64,000 nucleotides of DNA from CAZZCP01 sp964653235 (GTDB lineage Bacteria; Bdellovibrionota; Bdellovibrionia; Bdellovibrionales; UBA840), in assembly GCA_964653235.1 (NCBI GenBank), contig CAZZCP010000002.1:17563-81562 (forward strand), written 5' to 3'. Shown piece after piece: positions 25,419 to 34,991 of this stretch. Position 1 is the stretch's first letter, and each line of letters begins with the position of its first letter. The notes below the pieces were generated by a model. The model saw only the letters and a program-made list of their open reading frames with translations, searched no databases and was not told where the DNA came from. The translations under genes were made by a program, and so were the position numbers.

Positions 25419-27412
25419 TGAAAGCATCGCAACGTAGAATATTAATTTTAATTCTTTTTGTGGGTAGCCTGTGGATTCTTTTAGTAGTTCGCGCTTTACA
25501 ATTGCAGGTCTTGCCAAATGAAAAATTAGCCAAAGTACAATCGAAGCAGTCTCATACAGCAATTACTCTCTCACCTCGTAGAGGATTTATTCTTGACAGA
25601 AATGGAGTTGAACTAGCTGCTTCAGTGACAGCATATTCTGTATTTGCTGACCCTAAATGGATCGAAAATCCACAACAAACGGCAAAGAAATTGGCTTACT
25701 ATCTCGGCGGCAGCTGGAAGAAACTGCAAAAGAAACTAATAAAAAAAAACACACGATTTGTTTGGGTAAAAAGAAGGATATCTCCTGATTTAAAGAAAAA
25801 AATAGAAGCCTTAGAGCTCAAAGGAATCGCTTTTGTTGAAGAGTCCAAAAGAGTCTATCCCAATATGGAATCTCTTGGACAAGTACTCGGCTTTGTTGGT
25901 TCTCAAGGTCAGGGCTTGGATGGTATCGAAGCCAAGTTCAATGAAATTTTAAGTGGAGAGAAAAAGAAACTCAGGCTACAGAGAGATGCAAGGGGTAGGC
26001 CCTTGATTCAAAATGGTAGAGTCTTTAGCGAGAGCCCCGATGGCAGTAGTTTGCAATTGAGTATTGATATTGAATTGCAATATAGTCTTGAGCAAGAGCT
26101 ACAAAAGACAATCAAAGATTTTAATGCCGAAAGTGCAGTGGGTGTTATTTTAGATGCACAAAGCTCAGAGATTTTAGCAATGGTAAATGCTCCATTGTTT
26201 GACCCCAATCAAGCTTTCAAACATGATGCTGATCTAAGGCGCAATCGTAGTATTACTGATCCCTTTGAACCAGGTTCGACTCTTAAGACTTTTACTATTG
26301 CCGCTGCTTTAAAAGAAAAAATTGCCAAGCCCAATAGTAAATATTTTTGCGAAGACGGTAAGATGAGAATTGGTAAAAGATGGATTCGAGAAGCAGACTC
26401 AAGGCACAGTCATCGGTGGCTTACTGTGAGTGAAATTTTAGCCAAGTCATCCAATGTGGGAACAACTAAAATTGCCTTAGAACTGGGTTCCGAGAAACTT
26501 TATAAGAATTTAAGAGAATTTGGCTTTGGCGAAAAGCTACAATCTCAATTACCGGGTGAATCGAAGGGTATTTTGCCAAAGCCGAATTGGAATGACCACT
26601 TAATTGCGAATATTTCATTTGGTCATGGAATGGCTGCGACCGCTCTCCAAATTGCCAATGCTTATGCAAGTATTGCCAATGGTGGTGATTTGAAAGAGCC
26701 GCAAATTGTAAAAACCTATTGGGATGCGGAGTCTCGCGACCTGGTTGTGAATGAAGAAAAAGTGATTCGAAATGTGCTTAGCGCAACAGAGGCTTCACAA
26801 CTAACAATGATGCTTCAGAATGTAACTAGCGAAGATGGAACCGGACAAAATGCACGCGTACCCGGTTTTTTAGTAGCAGGAAAAACAGGTACAGCACAAA
26901 AAATCGACCCTGTTACAGGTACCTATATGCCTGGAGCTTATAGTTCAAGTTTTGCCGGTTTTGTTCCAGCTCAAGACCCAAAGTTTGTCATCTATATAGC
27001 AGTGGATGACCCTCAAGATGTTTATTATGGTTCTCAAGTTGCGGCTCCCGTATTCTCAAGAATTGCCAGTTATGCGCTTTTAAAAGAAGGAATTTTACCA
27101 GTGAAAATTGAAAACAAGGATCTTCTCTACAACAACGCCACAACAAGTCAAAAGCTAAAATTACGCAAAAACTTAAAAATTCAAAAAAAAGCTCTTAAAG
27201 AAATTCAAAAGAGTATTCTCGATCAAACAGACATGCCTTCTCTTGCCGGGCAGAGCCTTAGAGAGGCTATAGAGAGTTTATCTTTTTTACCATTAGAAAT
27301 TCAGATTCAGGGACAAGGTCAGGTTCGCAAAACCTGGCCAGCTGCGGGTAAAAAACTTTTTGCGAATCAAAAGGTTATATTGTACTTGAATTCTAAGAAT
27401 GACAATCAATGA
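25418..27412 (+). CDS. ftsI: Septal transpeptidase FtsI (PBP3-type) with C-terminal PASTA domain
   Basis: A 664-residue class B penicillin-binding protein. An N-terminal membrane helix (ILILILFVGSLWILLVV) is followed by the pedestal domain and the transpeptidase: SxxK at Ser287-Lys290 (PGSTLKTF), SSN at 344-346 and KTG at 489-491. The last ~65 residues (DMPSLAGQSLREAIESL to the end) resemble one PASTA repeat, often found in FtsI of deltaproteobacterial and Bdellovibrio-type bacteria. It crosslinks septal peptidoglycan with FtsW. The start overlaps the ftsL stop (TAATG) and the end overlaps murE by 14 bases. Confidence 0.95.
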   Translation: MKASQRRILILILFVGSLWILLVVRALQLQVLPNEKLAKVQSKQSHTAITLSPRRGFILDRNGVELAASVTAYSVFADPKWIENPQQTAKKLAYYLGGSWKKLQKKLIKKNTRFVWVKRRISPDLKKKIEALELKGIAFVEESKRVYPNMESLGQVLGFVGSQGQGLDGIEAKFNEILSGEKKKLRLQRDARGRPLIQNGRVFSESPDGSSLQLSIDIELQYSLEQELQKTIKDFNAESAVGVILDAQSSEILAMVNAPLFDPNQAFKHDADLRRNRSITDPFEPGSTLKTFTIAAALKEKIAKPNSKYFCEDGKMRIGKRWIREADSRHSHRWLTVSEILAKSSNVGTTKIALELGSEKLYKNLREFGFGEKLQSQLPGESKGILPKPNWNDHLIANISFGHGMAATALQIANAYASIANGGDLKEPQIVKTYWDAESRDLVVNEEKVIRNVLSATEASQLTMMLQNVTSEDGTGQNARVPGFLVAGKTGTAQKIDPVTGTYMPGAYSSSFAGFVPAQDPKFVIYIAVDDPQDVYYGSQVAAPVFSRIASYALLKEGILPVKIENKDLLYNNATTSQKLKLRKNLKIQKKALKEIQKSILDQTDMPSLAGQSLREAIESLSFLPLEIQIQGQGQVRKTWPAAGKKLFANQKVILYLNSKNDNQ

Positions 27413-28874
27413 TATTATTAAGTATTTTCCTGGCTTAAAGAATACCAAGCAAATTCACTTGCCCATTCATTCGATTTCGCGCTCATCGCATGATTTTCAA
27501 CCAGGTGATGTTTTTGTGGCAATACGTGGAAATACTTGGGATGGGCATAGTTTTGTTGCAGAGGCAGCAAAAAGCGCCAGTTTACTTGTGGTTGAAGATG
27601 AAGCTTCTATACCAAAAGATTGTCCTTGTGCTTACTTGCTTGCCAAAGACTCACGAGAAGTCTTAGCAAAACTTGCTTCTTTGTATTTTGAGAGGCCAAG
27701 CGAAAAGCTTTTTAGTATCGGCATTACAGGAACCAATGGAAAGACCACAAGCTCTTACTTAGTGGAACAAATTTTTCAGCATGCACAAGTTCCCATTGGA
27801 GTTATGGGTACGATCAACCATCATTTAGGAAAAAGAATTTGGGATACGAAACTAACCAGTCCTGGGCCTATCGAATTACAAGGTCGACTCAAAGAATATC
27901 TTGATCTAGGTGCAAAGGCGAATGTGATTGAAATATCAAGTCATGCACTTGACCAAAAAAGAGTTTTTGATTTGCAACTTGATGTTGCGGTATTTACAAA
28001 CTTTAGCCAAGATCATCTCGACTACCACAAGACGATGCAAAATTATTTAGCTGCAAAAGCGAAACTCTTTACAGAAATTTTATCTGGCTCAGAAAAACAA
28101 AGAAGATTTGCGATACTTAATGCAGATGAACCAGCTTGTTATAAGATTGAAATTCCTGAAGAGATTCAAATCTATCGTTACGGCGAGCTTTCAGAAGATT
28201 TTCGTTTTTCTCATATTCGTCAAGACTACTCGGGTTCTGTTTTTGATTTACACAGTCCGATTGGCCACCACCAAGTTAAGTTGAAAATGCCAGGAAGGCA
28301 CAATATATATAACTCTCTTGCCGCTATAGCCACAGCCTATTGTTACGGAATCTCGATCGATCAATCCATTGAAGCATTGAAAGACTTCAATGGTGTTCCC
28401 GGAAGGTTAGAAACAGTCGACAATCCAAAATCTTTGCACGTTTTTGTCGATTATGCGCATACGGAAGAGGCTCTTGAAAATGTACTGCGTTTTTTAAATC
28501 GTATTCGCCAGGAAGAAAATCTAAAAAGTAAGATTATCACTGTTTTTGGTGCCGGCGGGGATCGTGATAAGGGCAAAAGACCCAGAATGGGTAGAATCGC
28601 CTCTTTGAACTCAGACCAATTGGTTATCACCTCCGACAATCCTAGAAATGAAGACCCTCAGCAAATTATTGACGAGATTTTAGAAGGAGTGGTTCACAAA
28701 GAGCGGGCTATGAGTGATGTAGATCGTCGCGAGGCTATTCATTTGGCTCTTCAATCAGCGGCGCCTGGGGATGTGGTACTAATTGCTGGTAAAGGTCATG
28801 AAAAAACTCAACTTATAGGTTCTAATGTAGAACATTTTAGTGACCGTGAGGTAGTGGTAGAATACTTTCAGTGA
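27399..28874 (+). CDS. murE: UDP-MurNAc-L-Ala-D-Glu:meso-diaminopimelate ligase
   Basis: A 491-residue Mur ligase. GITGTNGKTTSS is the ATP-binding loop, EISSHALDQKR and HLDYHKTMQNY are family motifs, and DNPR at 413-416 is the signature for meso-diaminopimelate specificity, so the peptidoglycan is of the mDAP type. It adds the third residue of the stem peptide in the cytoplasm. Overlap with ftsI and a 7-base gap to murF place it firmly in the operon. Confidence 0.95.
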   Translation: MTINDIIKYFPGLKNTKQIHLPIHSISRSSHDFQPGDVFVAIRGNTWDGHSFVAEAAKSASLLVVEDEASIPKDCPCAYLLAKDSREVLAKLASLYFERPSEKLFSIGITGTNGKTTSSYLVEQIFQHAQVPIGVMGTINHHLGKRIWDTKLTSPGPIELQGRLKEYLDLGAKANVIEISSHALDQKRVFDLQLDVAVFTNFSQDHLDYHKTMQNYLAAKAKLFTEILSGSEKQRRFAILNADEPACYKIEIPEEIQIYRYGELSEDFRFSHIRQDYSGSVFDLHSPIGHHQVKLKMPGRHNIYNSLAAIATAYCYGISIDQSIEALKDFNGVPGRLETVDNPKSLHVFVDYAHTEEALENVLRFLNRIRQEENLKSKIITVFGAGGDRDKGKRPRMGRIASLNSDQLVITSDNPRNEDPQQIIDEILEGVVHKERAMSDVDRREAIHLALQSAAPGDVVLIAGKGHEKTQLIGSNVEHFSDREVVVEYFQ

Positions 28875-28881
28875 GGCGAAT

Positions 28882-30303
28882 ATGTTTTCATTTGATTTTT
28901 TAAGAGATGTGACTAATGCCATTTGTCTTGTTTCGGGGGCTGAAGCTTTCGAGCGCATTAGTACTGATACCAGGCAAGAGAATCAAAATGCGTTTTTTAT
29001 TGCTTTGAAGGGCGATTCCTATGATGCCCATGATTATCTTGATAAAGCGATCGAAAGCGGGGCCAAGTGTTTGATCGTTCACAAGAAACCTGAAGAAGAC
29101 TTTTTAATGCTTTGCAAAGAAAAAGAAATTGCTGTGCTTTTGGTTGAAGATACACTTTTTGCTCTGCAAAACCTTGCCAATGCCTGGAGACGACAGCTGG
29201 GAACCTCTATCATTGGTATTACTGGAACCAATGGCAAGACATCCACCAAAAGCTATTTGTCTGTGATTTTATCAAAGCACTTTCGTGTTCACGCATCAAA
29301 AGGCAGTTTTAATAATCATTGGGGTGTTCCTCTGAGTCTGCTTGAGATGAGAAGCGAGCATCAGTGGACCGTTCAAGAAATGGGAATGAATCGAGGCGGT
29401 GAAATTGAACAATTGGTACAAATTGCTGAACCGAATATCGTACTGGTGACCAATGTTGGTCGAGGCCATATTGAAAACTTTTCGAATGGCATTGATGGAG
29501 TCGCTGAAGCCAAGGCTGAGATTTACAAGTACTCTGACCCGAATTGTATTCGTATTTTTAATCTCGACAACCGCTATACTCTTCAAATGAAACAAGACTA
29601 TCAAAGAAAAGATCGCGCTTTGAGTTTCTCGGTGAAAGAGAAAAAAGCCGATATATTTTTAGAACTGGTAAAATGTGATTTTGGTTCCTTGCACATTCAA
29701 GGACATATTGGAGACAAAAAAGCAGAGAGCCAAGTAGCTTTGATTGGCGAGCACAATGTCGAAAATCTGGCCGCTGCCGCCGCCGCGGCACTCGCTGCTG
29801 GGATGCCAGCAGATAAAATCTGGCAGGCACTACCTGAGGTACGCTCTTCTTGGGGAAGAAACCAAATTCTTGAACACCAAAGCGGTGCTAAAATTCTATT
29901 TGATGCCTATAATGCGAATCCTGAGAGTTTTCAAGCTCTTCTTAAACACTACAAAAAGTTCTATAAAGAGGCCTCGAATACCTACTTGATTTTAGGTGAG
30001 ATGATGGAGCTTGGAAATCAATCCGCAGCAGAGCACAGAGCTCTTGCTGAAGAAATTGCTTTACTCCAACCTACGAAAACATTGTTTTTTGGCTCACAAG
30101 GAGAAGCTTTTCAGGCTGCTTTTGAGTCTGCAGGGATTTCTAAAAGTTTAGTTGTTTCAGATACTTATAAAGATTCTCTTGCATCTAAAATAGGATCTGT
30201 GTTAAAAGGTTCAGATATTCTTGTTATAAAGGGCTCACGAGCCTGGCAACTCGAACGTGCAGTGCGCGCGATTGGCCTAAAAGACTTTAAGAAGGAGAAC
30301 TGA
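28882..30303 (+). CDS. murF: UDP-MurNAc-tripeptide:D-Ala-D-Ala ligase
   Basis: A 473-residue Mur ligase. STDTRQENQNAFFIALKGD is the N-terminal UDP-binding module, GITGTNGKTSTK the P-loop and QEMGMNRGGEI the MurF signature; FDAYNANPESFQALL is in the C-terminal domain. It adds D-Ala-D-Ala to complete the pentapeptide. The dipeptide ligase gene ddl is not in this window. Confidence 0.95.
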   Translation: MFSFDFLRDVTNAICLVSGAEAFERISTDTRQENQNAFFIALKGDSYDAHDYLDKAIESGAKCLIVHKKPEEDFLMLCKEKEIAVLLVEDTLFALQNLANAWRRQLGTSIIGITGTNGKTSTKSYLSVILSKHFRVHASKGSFNNHWGVPLSLLEMRSEHQWTVQEMGMNRGGEIEQLVQIAEPNIVLVTNVGRGHIENFSNGIDGVAEAKAEIYKYSDPNCIRIFNLDNRYTLQMKQDYQRKDRALSFSVKEKKADIFLELVKCDFGSLHIQGHIGDKKAESQVALIGEHNVENLAAAAAAALAAGMPADKIWQALPEVRSSWGRNQILEHQSGAKILFDAYNANPESFQALLKHYKKFYKEASNTYLILGEMMELGNQSAAEHRALAEEIALLQPTKTLFFGSQGEAFQAAFESAGISKSLVVSDTYKDSLASKIGSVLKGSDILVIKGSRAWQLERAVRAIGLKDFKKEN

Positions 30304-30311
30304 GTCCTAAA

Positions 30312-31388
30312 ATGCTCTATGAATGGCTGTATTCCTTTTCAGATCAACTGAGTGGTTTTAACGTTTTTCGCTACATCACCTTTCGAACCTTTGTGGCCTT
30401 CTTTAGTGCTTTTTTAATCTGTTGGCTTTGGGGGCCCAAGTTCATTCGCAGACTCAAAAGAAATCAATACGGCCAAGTGGTTCGCGATGATGGCCCACAA
30501 ACTCATTTAAAAAAACAAGGAACACCAACAATGGGCGGTGGCCTAATGGTGATGAGCATTTTCATTCCGAGTATTTTGTGGGCTGACTGGAAGGTTGCCT
30601 TGGTATGGGCTTGTTTAATAGTGACTCTCTCTTTTGCTTTTATTGGTTTTGCCGACGATTATATGAAAGTTGCTAAGAAGAATACCAAGGGCTTGCATGG
30701 TAAACTAAGACTACTACTTGAGTTTGCGATTTCCGGAGGAGTGATTGCAACGCTCATTTATGGTTTTGGCTTCTCTACAGAGCTAGCGATACCGTTTTTT
30801 AAAAATGCTATTTTCGATTTGGGCTGGTTCTATATTGTATTTGCTTCTCTGGTTATTGTTGGTTGTGCCAATGCGGTAAATCTTACTGATGGCCTTGATG
30901 GACTGGCGATTGTACCTATTATGATCGCGACAGCAACTTATTTGATTTTTGCTTATATAGCTGGAAGACAAGATTATGCTGAATATTTACAGATTCCCTA
31001 CATTGCAAATGCAGGTGAATTGGCACCCGTTGCTGCAACTGTGATTGCTGCAGGTCTTGGGTTTCTATGGTACAATGCTTACCCAGCTCAAGTTTTTATG
31101 GGAGATGTGGGAAGTTTAGGATTAGGTGGTTTTTTGGGTACTCTTGCCGTTCTAACCAAGAATGAAATTCTTTTGGTTTTGGTTGGAGGAGTTTTCGTGG
31201 CTGAAGCTCTATCGGTAATCACTCAAGTTGCATCTTTTAAGTTAACAGGAAAAAGAGTCTTTCGAATGGCGCCCTTGCATCATCACTTTGAATTGAAAGG
31301 CTTAACAGAAACGAAAATCATTGTTCGCTTTTGGATTGTCTCAATTTTATTGGCAATCCTAAGCTTGAGTACATTAAAGTTGAGGTAA
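30312..31388 (+). CDS. mraY: Phospho-MurNAc-pentapeptide translocase
   Basis: A 358-residue polytopic membrane enzyme with about ten helices. GTPTMGGGLMV, GFADDYMKVAKKNTKGL, NLTDGLDGLAI and MAPLHHHFELKG are MraY signatures, including the aspartates that bind Mg2+. It transfers phospho-MurNAc-pentapeptide to undecaprenyl phosphate to form lipid I. Confidence 0.96.
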   Translation: MLYEWLYSFSDQLSGFNVFRYITFRTFVAFFSAFLICWLWGPKFIRRLKRNQYGQVVRDDGPQTHLKKQGTPTMGGGLMVMSIFIPSILWADWKVALVWACLIVTLSFAFIGFADDYMKVAKKNTKGLHGKLRLLLEFAISGGVIATLIYGFGFSTELAIPFFKNAIFDLGWFYIVFASLVIVGCANAVNLTDGLDGLAIVPIMIATATYLIFAYIAGRQDYAEYLQIPYIANAGELAPVAATVIAAGLGFLWYNAYPAQVFMGDVGSLGLGGFLGTLAVLTKNEILLVLVGGVFVAEALSVITQVASFKLTGKRVFRMAPLHHHFELKGLTETKIIVRFWIVSILLAILSLSTLKLR

Positions 31389-31392
31389 TGAA

Positions 31393-32769
31393 ATGACAGA
31401 GATCAAAGATAAAAAAATCATGGTGGTGGGACTCTCGCGAACAGGGGTATCTTTAACCAAGTATTTGGTTGAACAGGGTGCTAAGGTTACTGTGAGTGAT
31501 CACAAGTCACCAGCTGAGCTTGCTCATTATTTGGATGAAATCGACTCACTGGATATTTCTTATGATTTGGGAGGCCATACCCCAAGAACTTTTATTGAGC
31601 AAAATTTGATTATTCTCAGTCCAGGGATCTCTCCAGATCTAAAGATTTTTGAATATGCTAAGGCCAATGGTGTTCAAGTAACGGGAGAATTTGAGTTTGC
31701 GGCAACTCGAATTCAAGAGCCAATCGTTGGTGTCACTGGAACCAATGGTAAAAGCACGGCCTGTCGTTTGATGGAGGTCATGCTCCGAAAATCGGGAGTG
31801 AAAGTGTTTTTGGGCGGCAATTACGGAATGCCACTGATCGATTATGTTCGCAGTCCTGAAAAAGCAGATTATGTTATTGCTGAAGTCTCTAGCTTTCAGC
31901 TTGAGCACTGTGAGTATTTCAATCCAAAGAATATTGTCTTTATGAACTTAGCTGAAAACCATCTCGATCGTCACCGCACGATGGAGAATTATATTTCTTG
32001 TAAAAAGAGAATCTTTCGCAACACCAACCAATACACGACCAGTGTCTTAAACGCCGATGACAAGCGCGTGGTTGATATTGCGCGCGATCCGATTGTGCAA
32101 AGAGGACGAATTCTTTATTTCTCTCGAAAACCAGCTCTCGAGCCACAAATTATGAATATTGGTGGGGCTATTAATATTAAAAATGAAATTCGTCTTCGTG
32201 TTGGACCTGAAATTGAACTTTTTCAAGTGGATCGCATGAAGATGGTGGGGCGGCACTCGATTGAAAACTTGATGGCTGCAATTTTAGCCACTCGTGAGCT
32301 TGGAGCCAAGCCAGAGGTCATTCAAGAAGTGATTGATGAATTCCCTGGGCTTGAACACAGAATCGAATATGTGCGAAAAGCAGGTGGGGTCCGTTTTTAC
32401 AATGATTCTAAAGCAACCAACGTTCACTCTGTAATGCGTGCATTGGATTCTTTTGATGAAAATGTAATTTTAATTATGGGCGGAAAAGACACCGGACTGA
32501 ACTATGAGCCCCTTCGAAATTTGATTCGACAAAAAGTAAAGACTTTGATTCTTGTGGGTGAGGCTAAAGAGAGAATCAATCGAGACTTAGGAGACTATGC
32601 CCAGACCTTTTTAATTGGCACCTTTGAAGAGGCTGTTTTGATATCTTATCAAAAGTCTAGGATAGGTGACATAATATTGCTAAGTCCGGGCTGTTCAAGC
32701 TTTGATATTTTTGATAGCTTTGAAGAGCGTGGAAACTACTTCAAGAAACTCGTCAGCCAATTCAACTAA
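31393..32769 (+). CDS. murD: UDP-MurNAc-L-Ala:D-Glu ligase
   Basis: A 458-residue Mur ligase. An N-terminal Rossmann-like start (MVVGLSRTGVSLTKYLVEQG) precedes the P-loop GVTGTNGKSTACR; ENHLDRH and VRFYNDSKATN are MurD motifs. It adds D-glutamate to UDP-MurNAc-L-Ala. The start is 4 bases after mraY. Confidence 0.95.
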   Translation: MTEIKDKKIMVVGLSRTGVSLTKYLVEQGAKVTVSDHKSPAELAHYLDEIDSLDISYDLGGHTPRTFIEQNLIILSPGISPDLKIFEYAKANGVQVTGEFEFAATRIQEPIVGVTGTNGKSTACRLMEVMLRKSGVKVFLGGNYGMPLIDYVRSPEKADYVIAEVSSFQLEHCEYFNPKNIVFMNLAENHLDRHRTMENYISCKKRIFRNTNQYTTSVLNADDKRVVDIARDPIVQRGRILYFSRKPALEPQIMNIGGAINIKNEIRLRVGPEIELFQVDRMKMVGRHSIENLMAAILATRELGAKPEVIQEVIDEFPGLEHRIEYVRKAGGVRFYNDSKATNVHSVMRALDSFDENVILIMGGKDTGLNYEPLRNLIRQKVKTLILVGEAKERINRDLGDYAQTFLIGTFEEAVLISYQKSRIGDIILLSPGCSSFDIFDSFEERGNYFKKLVSQFN

Positions 32770-33907
32770 AAGTTTTTTGCCAAAATGGTGGAAAGTAAGA
32801 TTTCCACTCAAGAACTTAGACCAGGCTTTGCTTTTGAGCTTGGTCTTTTTTTACGGACTAGGCCTGGTTCAAGTCTATAGTGCAAGCTATATCTTTGCGA
32901 TTGAAAACTACCAAGATGGGCTATTCTTTTTTCGTAAGCAGATGCTTTTCACAGTGTTCTCGATTTTTTGTTTACTGATCTTAGCAAAACTGCCTTGGCT
33001 TTGGCTGAAAAGACTTACTCCTTGGATGTGGGTAGTTGCTATCGCATTGCTAGTTCTGAGTTTTGTTCCGAGCATCGGGGTAAAGGTCAACGGTGCACGC
33101 AGATGGATTGATTTGCAGTATCTTCGTATTCAGCCGGCAGAGTTTTTACGAATTTTATTGCCCCTCTTTTTTGCCTATTGGGTCAGCCTAGAGCTCAAAC
33201 TCAAAAGAATTTGGTTTTGGCTTCTGAGTTTCATTTTGATTGCCCTGCCCATTCTTGCTCTGCTCAAACAACCTGACTTTGGTAATTTTGTTTTATGCTA
33301 CTTAGTATTGATGAGCATGCTTTTTGTGGTTGGATTAAAGTGGAAGTATCTCTTTGCCAACTTAGCGATTGGCTTGACTGCATTTTTGGCTCTGATTTGG
33401 TTTGTTCCCTACCGAAAAGCAAGATTGTTGTCATTTTTAGATCCGTGGTCAGACCCAATGGGAAAAGGCTTTCAGAGCATCCAATCTATGCTGAGTTTTT
33501 ATTCTGGCGGAACTACTGGAGTGGGCCTTGGTCAAGGTCAGGGAAAGCTCTTCTTTCTTCCTGAAGCTCATACAGACTTTACCCTCGCCGTTTTGGGTGA
33601 AGAGACGGGCTTTATAGGTATCGCTTTTGTTCTGCTTTTGTATGCCTATCTTTGCTTTCGTGCCTTTCAAATTGCCCTTGTTTCAGAAAATAAAATGGCA
33701 CAAATTGCAGCTCTAGGTTTGGCTATTAATTTTGCTTTGCAGGTTTTTGTCAATATTGGGGTGGTGATGGGAATGCTTCCCACCAAAGGTATTACGCTTC
33801 CCTTTTTAAGTTATGGGGGAAGCTCTCTTTTAGCCACGAGTATTTTATTTGGAGTATTGTTAAACATTGACCGACATCAAGAGTATTTTCAAAGAAGACA
33901 TGTCTAA
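32729..33907 (+). CDS. ftsW: Septal peptidoglycan polymerase FtsW
   Basis: A SEDS-family membrane protein of ~390 residues with about ten helices. QPAEFLRILLPLF, PYRKARLLSFLDPWSDP, GVGLGQGQGKLFFLPEAHTDF and GITLPFLSYGGSSLL are the conserved FtsW/RodA motifs; position beside murD and murG points to FtsW rather than RodA. No ATG precedes the first helix. Candidate starts are TTG 32702, GTG 32729 and TTG 32777, none with a good ribosome site, so the N-terminus is uncertain and the gene probably depends on coupling with murD. Confidence 0.9.
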   Translation: METTSRNSSANSTKSFLPKWWKVRFPLKNLDQALLLSLVFFYGLGLVQVYSASYIFAIENYQDGLFFFRKQMLFTVFSIFCLLILAKLPWLWLKRLTPWMWVVAIALLVLSFVPSIGVKVNGARRWIDLQYLRIQPAEFLRILLPLFFAYWVSLELKLKRIWFWLLSFILIALPILALLKQPDFGNFVLCYLVLMSMLFVVGLKWKYLFANLAIGLTAFLALIWFVPYRKARLLSFLDPWSDPMGKGFQSIQSMLSFYSGGTTGVGLGQGQGKLFFLPEAHTDFTLAVLGEETGFIGIAFVLLLYAYLCFRAFQIALVSENKMAQIAALGLAINFALQVFVNIGVVMGMLPTKGITLPFLSYGGSSLLATSILFGVLLNIDRHQEYFQRRHV

Positions 33908-34967
33908 AATAGATCGAATCCTTTTCACTGGTGGCGGAACCGGAGGACATATTTATCCAGGACTGGCTGTCGCCCGCTACATCAAGAGCCAAAATCCTGA
34001 GGTGCAAATTCTTTTTCTTGGCGCCAATCGACCTCTCGATAAAAGGATTTTAAGTAAACAAGAATTTTCTTATAAACTCTTGCCAATCGGTCCGCTCAAT
34101 CGAACGAGCCTTGCGCAATCACTGAAAACTCTGTTTTTATTGCCTATCGCGATTTTACAAGCAATCTGGGCTGTCTTTCGTTTTCGTCCTCAATTTTGTG
34201 TTGGTTTCGGTGGCTATGCATCGGCTCCTGCTTTATTGGCTTCAAAACTTTTAGGTGTTAAGACGGCCATTTGGGAGCCCAATGCCTACCCGGGAATGGT
34301 TTCTCGAAAGATGGCAAAATATGTCGATCTTTGCCTTTTAAATTTTACTGACAAGACAGGAATCTTTCCCAAAGAGAAGCAAAGATTGGTGGGGGTACCG
34401 ACTCGAGTTCCTCCTTTGCAAAAACAAAGCATGAATGAAAAATTCTTTCTCTTAGTGATAGGGGGAAGTAGTGGAGCTCGGGGCATTAACCAAGCCGTGA
34501 GTGAGCTTTTTCAAAAGCATCCAGAACTCTTAGAAAAAATGGATGTGCTTCATCAATGTGGGGCTTATGATTTTTCTTGGGTTGAAGAGAAGTATCAGAA
34601 TCTCAAAGGCATTGAATGCCGCGAGTTCATTCACGATATGGAAACTCAATTGCAAAAAGCCAGCCTTATTATATCACGTGCCGGAGCCAATAGCTTGGCT
34701 GAGATCGCAGTATTTGCAAAACCAAGTATTTTGATTCCTTTGCCAACAGCAGCAGACAATCATCAAGTAAAAAATGCCGAAAGATTTCAAGAAGCAGGAG
34801 CTGCAATAATGATTGAGCAAAAAAATCTAAGTGTCGAGAGCTTATATGCTGAAGTGAAAAGGCTTTTGCATTCACCAGAAACTTGCCGGTCAATGTCAGA
34901 GAAAGCAGAATTTTTTGCCAGTCCCCATGCAACCGATAAAATCTACCAAACTTTGCTTGCCCCCTAG
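33900..34967 (+). CDS. murG: Lipid II synthase MurG
   Basis: 355 residues from the ATG at 33900, which overlaps the ftsW stop; the frame extends upstream to a TTG, but MurG proteins begin close to the glycine loop. FTGGGTGGHIYPGLA is the N-terminal lipid I/membrane-facing G-loop, VGFGGYASAPAL the second and GGSSGARGIN the third; the C-terminal SRAGANSLAEI binds UDP-GlcNAc. It transfers GlcNAc to lipid I. Confidence 0.95.
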   Translation: MSKIDRILFTGGGTGGHIYPGLAVARYIKSQNPEVQILFLGANRPLDKRILSKQEFSYKLLPIGPLNRTSLAQSLKTLFLLPIAILQAIWAVFRFRPQFCVGFGGYASAPALLASKLLGVKTAIWEPNAYPGMVSRKMAKYVDLCLLNFTDKTGIFPKEKQRLVGVPTRVPPLQKQSMNEKFFLLVIGGSSGARGINQAVSELFQKHPELLEKMDVLHQCGAYDFSWVEEKYQNLKGIECREFIHDMETQLQKASLIISRAGANSLAEIAVFAKPSILIPLPTAADNHQVKNAERFQEAGAAIMIEQKNLSVESLYAEVKRLLHSPETCRSMSEKAEFFASPHATDKIYQTLLAP

Positions 34968-34991
34968 TTTCGACCGAGTTATTTCATACAA

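Noticed and set aside
32702..32769. FtsW N-terminal extension from TTG 32702
   Set aside because: The peptide is an out-of-frame reading of the murD 3' end without ribosome site; a later start is more likely.
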